This document shows positions 46,720 through 53,155 of a DNA stretch of 64,000 bases, piece after piece (within the stretch, counting starts at the first letter, position 1; each line of letters starts with the position of its first letter). The translations under genes were made by a program, and so were the position numbers. The DNA is taken from the NCBI GenBank assembly GCA_033762255.1, contig JANRLT010000065.1, positions 186,001 to 250,000 of the forward strand, given 5' to 3'. Source of the stretch: Pirellulales bacterium. Its GTDB lineage: Bacteria; Planctomycetota; Planctomycetia; Pirellulales; JALHPA01. The notes under the pieces are model-generated. The model searched no databases. It saw nothing but the letters and a program-made list of their open reading frames with translations, and was not told the origin of the DNA.

Positions 46720-48162
46720 ATGGCAAGTTTAGTACGCCTGGCCAAGGGGAAGAATCCCCCGCTGGCCGTCAAGTTCACCGACCCCCACGACAAACAGCGT
46801 GAACTGCGAATTCACCTGGGCAAAGCCGGGATCGAACTGGGGGAAAAGTTTTGCCGCTGGATTGAAATTCTGGCCGTCTACCGCGCCTTAAACCAAACCA
46901 TGAGCGCCGAAGCGGCGGAGTGGCTGGCCGGATTGTCGGATAAGTTCCATGACCGCATTGCCGCCAAAGGGCTGTGTGAATACCGGCGAACTCCCCAGCA
47001 CAAATTGGCCCCGACGCTGGCCGAGTGGCTGGAGCGGCATATCGAGCAACGCCAAGCGGAACTGAAGCCGCGAAGCCTAGACCGGTTGCAAGATTCGATA
47101 ACGCGCTTGACCGCCTACTTTGGCAAGGAAATTCGGATCGACGCTCTCAATGCCGACGCCGCAAAAAGTTGGCGGGCTTGGTTGCTCCAGCAAAAAGTAG
47201 GGCGGAGCAAGCACAACGCCGCGACGTTGTCAGAGGCGACCGTGCGGACGCATTGCCGCAACGCCAAGAGCATCTTTGCCGACGCGGTGGAACGAGACCT
47301 GATTGCCAAAAACCCCTTTGCCATCCTGAAAAGCGCTTCGGTGGCGGCGGAGCGTACCACGTATGTGACACCCCTGCAGGCTGACGCGATCCTCCAGCAA
47401 TGCCCCACGACCCAATGGAAACTTGTCTTTGCGCTGGCGCGGTGGGCGGGACTACGTTGCCCCAGTGAAACTCATAGCATCACCTGGCAGAACGTGAATT
47501 GGGAAAAATCCCTGCTGACGGTGGCCGCCCCCAAGACCGGCAAAACGCGGATCGTGCCCATTCGGCCAGAATTGCTAGCGTTGTTGCAAATTGCGTTTGA
47601 CGCAGCGCCAGAGGGGGCTACCGCGATTGTGACCTTGCCCCACTGGGGGATTCACCGGAACCTGGAGAAATTTATTTTGGCGGCTGGGATTGCCCCTTGG
47701 GATGACCTACTGCAAACTCTGCGCCGAAGTTGTGAAACCGAGTGGGCGGAGACCTGCCCCCAACATGCGGTCAGTGCCTGGATCGGGCATAGTGTCGCGG
47801 TCAGTATGAGGCACTACACGATGACCACAACGGAGACCCTTGACCGGGTCCGGCAACCGGGTCCCGACGCCGCAAAAAAAAGCGCACCAAAATGCGCACC
47901 ATTAAGCCCCGGAAACGACCGGAAACCGCCGGAATCAGAAATTATTTACTTAACAACCGCGACCCCCCCGAAACTCACAAATAGTGCGGAAAATGCGGGG
48001 TTTTTAAGCATAGGGTCCGGTGGGAGTCGAACCCACGATAGCGGATTTGCAATCCGCGGCCTTAGCCACTTGGCGACGGACCCATTGAATCAGGCGGGAT
48101 GGGATGAGCGAGGGGGTCAAATCAATGAAACCCCGGATTCCGCCCCCAACCCTTCACCGTAA
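46720..48162 (+). CDS. Tyrosine integrase; frame runs through the attachment core and tRNA-Cys
   Basis: 480 residues from ATG 46720 (AGGGAG precedes it). The N-terminal SAM-like core-binding domain spans about 95-200 and the catalytic domain about 215-375. Catalytic residues visible: R246 (ARWAGLRCPSE), R335 (LLQTLRRSCETEWAE; the usual His of HxxR is Gln/Leu here), H357 (WIGHS) and Y366 (MRHYTMTT). After residue 380 a linker runs into GSGGSRTHDSGFAIR, which is the antisense translation of tRNA-Cys. From residue 447 on, the 34-residue end (GLSHLATDPLNQ and on) is encoded by the tRNA 5' half and host DNA, so this tail was acquired on integration. Confidence 0.92.
   Translation: MASLVRLAKGKNPPLAVKFTDPHDKQRELRIHLGKAGIELGEKFCRWIEILAVYRALNQTMSAEAAEWLAGLSDKFHDRIAAKGLCEYRRTPQHKLAPTLAEWLERHIEQRQAELKPRSLDRLQDSITRLTAYFGKEIRIDALNADAAKSWRAWLLQQKVGRSKHNAATLSEATVRTHCRNAKSIFADAVERDLIAKNPFAILKSASVAAERTTYVTPLQADAILQQCPTTQWKLVFALARWAGLRCPSETHSITWQNVNWEKSLLTVAAPKTGKTRIVPIRPELLALLQIAFDAAPEGATAIVTLPHWGIHRNLEKFILAAGIAPWDDLLQTLRRSCETEWAETCPQHAVSAWIGHSVAVSMRHYTMTTTETLDRVRQPGPDAAKKSAPKCAPLSPGNDRKPPESEIIYLTTATPPKLTNSAENAGFLSIGSGGSRTHDSGFAIRGLSHLATDPLNQAGWDERGGQINETPDSAPNPSP
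47881..47903 (+). promoter_or_regulatory. Probable integrase arm site, right
   Basis: Exact copy of 43138-43160, same orientation, 108 bp before the right core, inside the integrase gene (it encodes APKCAP). Confidence 0.7.
47909..47938 (+). repeat. Three 10-bp direct repeats next to the arm site
   Basis: CCGGAAACGA, CCGGAAACCG and CCGGAATCAG stand end to end, one helical turn apart. This phasing fits cooperative binding of a small protein such as an excisionase. No copy is visible at the left end. Confidence 0.55.
48012..48057. repeat. Right attachment core
   Basis: 46 bp identical to 43012-43057 and part of the intact tRNA-Cys gene. The identity ends after 48057, where the left copy reads AATCACC and this one GGCCTTA. 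Confidence 0.95.
48012..48083 (-). tRNA. tRNA-Cys (GCA)
   Basis: 72 nt, full cloverleaf. Acceptor GGGTCCG/CGGACCC, D stem GCC/GGC, anticodon stem GCGGA/TCCGC with loop TTGCAAA, T arm GTGGG-TTCGACT-CCCAC, discriminator T as usual for cysteine tRNAs. The 3' 46 nt now come from the element. It is read antisense by the integrase frame. Confidence 0.96.
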
Positions 48163-48554
48163 CTTAGGAAAACCTTGCCGCTCGGTCAAGATAGGTGGCC
48201 CCGGGAAACGGTGTTTTTCCCGTGTGATGCGGGAATAAGGAAGACAAGGTATTGTATCGCCAAGTTCACTGGCGGAATTTACAGAATTATTCGCATAACC
48301 CCCACAGTTGTAAAAATAGGCAATTTACGCCATAGCCGCGTTAAAAAAATTTTCCCATCGCGCGGCAATTGCCGTTGATCCCTTAACTGTTAAATTAGGC
48401 CGCTTTTACGGGGAAATTGTAGGCCAGGACTAGGCTAGAGCCTTGCCGCTGTGGCGGACGATAAAGCTAATATCCCCCCCAAGAAAAACACGGCCCTGAT
48501 TTTAAGTGCCGTTTTTTCGCTTCTAGGACATTTTTGCCACAGGAAGGCTGTCGC
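48084..48554. other. Intergenic, tRNA-Cys promoter side
   Basis: About 470 bases. The part near 48084 should hold the tRNA promoter. A weak terminator-like stem, ACGGC/GCCGT followed by T, lies at 48490-48517. No gene seen. Confidence 0.5.
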
Positions 48555-48887
48555 ATGTCACTATTTAACCGCCTGTCCCCAGTCAAACTTCGCCAGATCG
48601 CCGCTCCCCTCGCCCAGGAAGTAACCCAGCGTGTGCATTCCGCGGCACTCTGCCTGGTGACTCCCCGTGTGTCCAGCATGACCTTTCCACAAGCACGGGG
48701 TTATGTGCGGTCCAAGGTTGGCGGTCTGGTAAGGACCGAGATTTCCCAGCGACTAGCGCACTCCACGATTGCTGATCAACTCGCCCCGTTGATCCTGGAA
48801 TTATCTCTGGAAAGCCTGACGCAAATTGTCCTCGGTCAGTTGCTCAAGCAAGAACGAGTTATCCGGACCAGCCGGATTGCGGCCTAG
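48555..48887 (+). CDS. Small hypothetical protein
   Basis: 110 residues from ATG 48555 (MSLFNRLSPVKLRQIAAPLA), with GGAAGG upstream. Helical and basic, with no membrane segment. The body (RSKVGGLVRTEISQRLAHST) could be a nucleic-acid-binding helix bundle, but no family is recognised. Alone between a tRNA and an unrelated membrane gene. Confidence 0.6.
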   Translation: MSLFNRLSPVKLRQIAAPLAQEVTQRVHSAALCLVTPRVSSMTFPQARGYVRSKVGGLVRTEISQRLAHSTIADQLAPLILELSLESLTQIVLGQLLKQERVIRTSRIAA

Positions 48888-48996
48888 GTCGGCTGTGGTA
48901 AGATGGGCGAATTCCTCCGTGGGCAACTTATTGCCATACGCGGGGTGAATTGTCCCTTTGCCCATCTTGCATTTTCCCTAGCGGGAATCGCCACAC

Positions 48997-49650
48997 ATGG
49001 CCGCCGCCACTACCTCCTCCGACGTGGGCAACACTCTGGCCAAGCGTGTGCTCGTTTGGCAAATCTTGGTGGCGGCCTTGGCAAGTGGGCTGTTGGGATT
49101 TTTAGTCGTTGTGGGGGTGATACAGGCCAACCGGCGCCCCGACCAGATCGGCGCTCCCCGCCCGGCCTGGGATGATGACCAACCCGCGCAAGCCCAGGCG
49201 GCCCCACCCCCGGCAGGATTGATGGGCCTCTCCCCGCTGAGCATGGTGGCTTTGATCATTGTGCCGTTGCAAATATCCTTAGGTTTGGCCATGCCGATGA
49301 TGATCGGCAGCGCGATCCGCCGCACGCTAGCGCGGGAAATTCGCGGCGGGTCAACAGCGGGGGAAAACCGTGAGCTTTCTCCACAACAAGAAAGCCGGCT
49401 ATTAGACGCCTATCAAGCCAGCACGATCATCGGCGCGGCCCTGCCAGAGGGGGCGGGCTTTGTGGCGGGAGTGGCTTATATGTTTGACGGGAATCCAATT
49501 TTGTTAGGGGGCGCGTTTCTGTCGCTCTTGGCGGTGCTGCTGCGGTTTCCCTGGCAAAGCCGCGTGCAATATTGGCTAAATTGGCAAAAAGAACAATTAA
49601 CCACCGAGCTTGCCATGCTGCGGGATTTTCCCATGGAAAAGCAGTTTTAG
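48997..49650 (+). CDS. Membrane protein, unknown
   Basis: 217 residues. Three or four hydrophobic segments (QILVAALASGLLGFLVVVGV; MVALIIVPLQISLGLAMPMM; GAALPEGAGFVAGVAYMF; FLSLLAVLLRFPW) with a Pro/Gln-rich loop after the first. ATG 48997. No known family. It converges on an Rrf2-type regulator, so co-regulation cannot be claimed. Confidence 0.7.
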   Translation: MAAATTSSDVGNTLAKRVLVWQILVAALASGLLGFLVVVGVIQANRRPDQIGAPRPAWDDDQPAQAQAAPPPAGLMGLSPLSMVALIIVPLQISLGLAMPMMIGSAIRRTLAREIRGGSTAGENRELSPQQESRLLDAYQASTIIGAALPEGAGFVAGVAYMFDGNPILLGGAFLSLLAVLLRFPWQSRVQYWLNWQKEQLTTELAMLRDFPMEKQF

Positions 49651-49689
49651 CGGATTGGTAAAACGCCCCCCGGCACAGATGGTTTAATT

Positions 49690-50115
49690 TTAGATATAGT
49701 ACATTTCTTCCCGCTCGCTTTGGGATTTTTCGACCAATTTGGCAATCGTCAGCGCGCTTAGCAACTGAGCCTCCTTTTCGTTCAGTTCGCGCCAAACGTT
49801 GAGGATCACGCGATTCACCGGCGTGGCATGGGGGGTGGAAGATTGCACGGGATCATTTCCCTCCACAGCCTGGATGACCTGCCAAAGGGTGATTTTTTCG
49901 GCGGGGAGGGCCAATTGATATCCCCCCGCCGCTCCACGGGTACTGACGACTAGGCCGGCACCCTTTAGCTGTAATAAAATCTGCACCAAGAATCTCGCGG
50001 GTATCCCCTGCTGCGTCGCTATGTCCCGAATTCGCAGCGGTTCACCCCGGTTGGCGGCCATGGCCAATTCCATCATGGCAACGCAGGCATATTCGGTTTT
50101 GGCAAATAGTTTCAT
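49690..50115 (-). CDS. Rrf2 family transcriptional regulator without cluster cysteines
   Basis: 141 residues. The winged helix reads MKLFAKTEYACVAMMELAMA, then GEPLRIRDIATQQGIPARFL, GLVVSTRGAAGGYQLA, as in IscR and Rrf2. The region where IscR-type members carry three Fe-S cysteines has none (EGNDPVQSSTPHATPVNRVI), so an iron-sulphur sensor role is unlikely. Members without cysteines exist, some sensing other signals. The gene begins at 50115, divergent from the S41 protease gene 585 bases away. Confidence 0.9.
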   Translation of the reverse strand: MKLFAKTEYACVAMMELAMAANRGEPLRIRDIATQQGIPARFLVQILLQLKGAGLVVSTRGAAGGYQLALPAEKITLWQVIQAVEGNDPVQSSTPHATPVNRVILNVWRELNEKEAQLLSALTIAKLVEKSQSEREEMYYI

Positions 50116-50699
50116 CGGGCTTCAAAAAATATCATTTAGCTACCAAACAATCTCCCTCAATTAAGTTTAGCTGTCAGGTAAACTTTCGCTAGCGGAAACT
50201 TGGCAAATTGTAGATTTGAACCTGCTGTTGGGTCATTTTTTACAAGGACGACCTGCGCAGGTCCCAAGAAAATTGCCGCCAGTTCGCCCTTGGATAAAAA
50301 AGAGGGGCACACACAACAGGGCCGGCATCAGCTTTTTTAGAGGTGACTTTGCAAACCCTATATTAGCTATGCCAGGCATAATTTGACCGGAAAACAGCGG
50401 TTATAGCGATGAAATGAGGCAAAAAATCAGCATGCTTTTTTGACGGCGGCGGCTTTGCAACCTATATTACCTATGGCTTGTCTGGGTGTGGAATTTTTTG
50501 CGGGCGACTCTGGCTACGGATATTCGCCCAAAAAAAGTCACGCACAGTGAACAGATGTGCCGCATTGGCGTGCAACTTGCATCTTTGGTGGTGTTAATCA
50601 CCGGGAGTGCCAGGAAGTTTGCCAATCCCGTTCCAACGGTCGGATGCCATGGAAGGCGTCACCCGCCCTTCCTTGCGTTTTCCACTGTGGGATTGACTC
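50116..50699. other. Divergent spacer with a duplicated segment
   Basis: About 580 bases. Two similar segments, near 50320-50371 and 50424-50475, share GCTTTTTT, then CTTTGCAA, CCTATATTA and CTATG. The spacing is about 104 bases. They may be duplicated promoter or operator modules for the protease. Confidence 0.55.
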
Positions 50700-52544
50700 A
50701 TGTTGCGTGGTTGGGCCTTCTGCCTGAGAATAAGTTGTGCGCTGATTTTGGCGGGGTTGTGGCCAAGCTTCACAGCCTCGGGCCAGGTCTTGATTTCGGC
50801 CCCCGCCGCCTCCAAGCCGGGCCAACTAGCCCCCGCGCCGCAAAAATTGCCCCCCCCTGTCACCGCCGAGGTGGAGGGTGTGTTGCGCCGTGGATCCCAG
50901 CTAGAGGCTGAATATCGCTGGGGAGAAGCGCTGACCCTCTATGAAGATGCCCTGCGTGTTTATCCCCAGCAGACCGCCATCGCGGAGCGGCTGGATGTCA
51001 CGCGGATCCATTACGACCTTTCCCGTCGTTATGCCGATAGCAGTTTTCGCAATTCGCTTTTAAGCCTGGAAGAAGCCGAAGCCCTGGAGCTTTACCAGCA
51101 GGTGCTAGCCCGTATCTTTGCCCATTATGTCACGCAACCCAACTGGACCCAGGTGGTGGAGCGTGGCACGCGGGCGTTGGGGGTGGCCCTGTATAATCCT
51201 GGTTTTAGCGATGCGCATTTGACCGGGCGGGATGACCAGCAGTTGCGGCAGTTTCTAGCGGAAGCCAGGCAAATCACGCAGCGCGGAGCGCGTGACCGGA
51301 CCGAGGCGGTCCAACTGGTCAAGCAAATCGCCCGTCTGGGCCAACAGCGGCTGGCACTTTCCGCCCCGTCGATCATCCTGGAATTCACCTGCGGCGCGAT
51401 CGGCTCCTTGGACGAGTATTCCAGCTTTTTGACAAATTCCCAGCTCAACGACCTTTATTCGCAGATTGACGGCAACTTTGTGGGATTAGGGGTGGAATTA
51501 AAGGCCATAGGCAAACAGTTGGTTATTGTCAGTGTGATTGTCAACAGCCCCGCCGAGCGGGCCGGTTTACAACGTGGCGACCGGATTTCCGCGGTGGATG
51601 GCCAGTCCACGACAACCCTTTCCACCGACAAGGCCGCGGATTTGCTTCAGGGCATCGAAGGGAGCCTGGTCACACTGGTGATTGAACGGGAAGGAGAACC
51701 CGCACGTCAGTTACAGGTGCGCCGCGAACAAGTGGAAGTTCCCAGCATTGAACAAGCCCACATTTTGGACCGGTCCAGCGGCACGGCTTACTGCAAACTG
51801 ACCGCCTTTCAAAAGACGACCGCCAGCGACTTGGATCGGGCACTTTGGGACTTGCATCGCCAGGGAATGAAAAGCCTGATTATCGATTTGCGGGGAAATC
51901 CCGGGGGTCTGCTGACCGCCAGCGTCGAGGCGGCGGATCGCTTTTTAGAACAAGGGACGATTGTCTCCACCCGCGGCCGCAATCCACAAGAAGACTTTAT
52001 ATACACCGCCAATAAGCCGGGGACCTGGAAAGTGCCCTTGGTTGTTTTGATCGATGGCGACAGCGCAAGCGCGAGCGAAATTTTTGCCGGGGCGATGCGC
52101 GACCATCAGCGAGCGACCATTATTGGTGTGCGCAGTTTTGGTAAAGGCTCGGTCCAGGGAATCTTTCCCTTGAATGTCGGCAACACCGGCATTCGCCTTA
52201 CCACGGCCAAGTTTTATTCTCCCCTGGGCAAACCCTACAGCAAAATTGGTGTTGAACCCGCGATCGAGGTCCGGGCGGCGGCCAAACCCCTACTTCCCGC
52301 GGAAAGCGGCCTGACGATCTCTTCCCCGGTGCCGACCGGCGTGATCCTGGCTAATCCCACTCCCCCCGCGCATTTGCAAGCTGGTCAATTAAACGCCAAT
52401 TCGCAAGCGATTCGCCTGAGCTTGCGTGATCCGGGGGATTCCGCGGGCGACGAGCCAGCGGCGGAGAATGGCCCTGTCAACGCCAATGATCCCGTCATTT
52501 CCGCCGCGTTACAAGTCACCCGCAAAAACGTCGCGGCGCGTTAG
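50700..52544 (+). CDS. S41 family C-terminal processing protease
   Basis: 614 residues with a signal peptide (FCLRISCALILAGLWPSFTA). A helical N-terminal part is followed by a PDZ domain (VSVIVNSPAERAGLQRGDRI) and the tail-protease domain. The serine lies in VLIDGDSASASEIFAGAM and the lysine in SFGKGSVQG, the Ser-Lys dyad of CtpA/Prc proteins, which cut other proteins near the C-terminus in the periplasm. A Pro/Ala-rich tail of about 70 residues ends it. ATG 50700 is well placed. It stands alone. Confidence 0.93.
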   Translation: MLRGWAFCLRISCALILAGLWPSFTASGQVLISAPAASKPGQLAPAPQKLPPPVTAEVEGVLRRGSQLEAEYRWGEALTLYEDALRVYPQQTAIAERLDVTRIHYDLSRRYADSSFRNSLLSLEEAEALELYQQVLARIFAHYVTQPNWTQVVERGTRALGVALYNPGFSDAHLTGRDDQQLRQFLAEARQITQRGARDRTEAVQLVKQIARLGQQRLALSAPSIILEFTCGAIGSLDEYSSFLTNSQLNDLYSQIDGNFVGLGVELKAIGKQLVIVSVIVNSPAERAGLQRGDRISAVDGQSTTTLSTDKAADLLQGIEGSLVTLVIEREGEPARQLQVRREQVEVPSIEQAHILDRSSGTAYCKLTAFQKTTASDLDRALWDLHRQGMKSLIIDLRGNPGGLLTASVEAADRFLEQGTIVSTRGRNPQEDFIYTANKPGTWKVPLVVLIDGDSASASEIFAGAMRDHQRATIIGVRSFGKGSVQGIFPLNVGNTGIRLTTAKFYSPLGKPYSKIGVEPAIEVRAAAKPLLPAESGLTISSPVPTGVILANPTPPAHLQAGQLNANSQAIRLSLRDPGDSAGDEPAAENGPVNANDPVISAALQVTRKNVAAR

Positions 52545-52684
52545 GCCATTTCCCCGTAATAACGCGCTTGCCCCGCACTTTCCTGGTCTAAGTATTCTAT
52601 TAGCGCAGAGCGCGGCTAGTGTGCTGTGGCAAAGATAGGGACTTTAGTTGGACGGATCAGCCGGGCACTCGCCCACGGGATGCC

Positions 52685-52804
52685 GCTCAGCCCGCAGCGT
52701 GAGCAAGGGACACTTTGCCGCTCAGCCCGCAGCGTCAAATATCCCGCAACGTCAGCCAGGGACCCGCATAGCCGATTAGCCCGCAGCGTGAGCCAGGGAC
52801 CCGC
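52685..52804 (+). repeat. Cluster of CAGCCCGCAGCGTGAGC repeats
   Basis: Copies start near 52688, 52723, 52743 and 52777. Full ones read AGCCCGCAGCGTGAGC, then CAGGGACCCGC or AAGGGAC; others are shortened. They are in one orientation and not regularly spaced. Confidence 0.8.
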
Positions 52805-52967
52805 GTGTATTATATCAGACTCCAAACATTGCTGATTTATTTCCGCGTGACACAACCGCGTTGCGGGTGGATGCGATGGCTTGCGGTGTTTCCAGGTTAG
52901 TTGCCGCGTGGTAATGCAGGGGCAGAGGTCCATAACCGCGTGGCGGTATAATTCTCTTAATCAGATT

Positions 52968-53126
52968 CTCTCACGGAGTGAGGGGAGTACTAATCATAGC
53001 CGCTCTCACAGAGTGAGAGGAGTACATTGAAAGATTCTCTCACGGAGTGAGAGGAGTACAAAACAAAACCCCTCTCACGGAGTGAGAGGAGTACAATGCA
53101 AGCCCCCCAGGGAGTGGGGGGGATGC
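52968..53126 (+). repeat. Tandem array of five hairpin units
   Basis: 23-bp units at 52968, 53003, 53037 and 53072, plus a diverged one at 53103. Each has stem CTCTCAC-GGA-GTGAGAG (one or two changes in units 1 and 2) then GAGTAC. Periods are 35, 34, 35 and 31; spacers are 8-12 bases and unlike each other. In the fifth the stem has become CCCCCC/GGGGGG-like. Confidence 0.9.
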
Positions 53127-53155
53127 GATGTTATTTACCAGCAGGGGGGAATATT

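Larger units (their letters stand above)
43012..48057 (+). mobile_element. 5-kb integrative element in tRNA-Cys
   Basis: The two ends are 46-bp identical direct repeats, 5000 bp apart, consisting of the 3' part of tRNA-Cys from the anticodon stem to the discriminator base. The intact tRNA remains at the right end, next to the integrase gene, as is normal for tyrosine-recombinase elements that enter at an anticodon loop. All genes inside lie on the plus strand. They include an excisionase-like HTH protein, a DUF1376 replication-type protein and a tyrosine integrase. There are no capsid, conjugation or transposase genes, so it may be a satellite or a plasmid-like element. The composition is uneven: 44.8-45.7 kb is much richer in GC than the host. 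Confidence 0.93.
52545..53155. other. Repeat-filled intergenic region
   Basis: About 600 bases, no gene. It carries two repeat clusters (52685-52804 and 52968-53126), annotated separately, between an S41 protease gene and a converging VWA gene. Confidence 0.6.

Noticed and set aside
52968-53126. CRISPR array
   Set aside because: Spacers are only 8-12 bases, units are palindromic and diverge at one end, and no cas gene is near. It is a tandem hairpin repeat.
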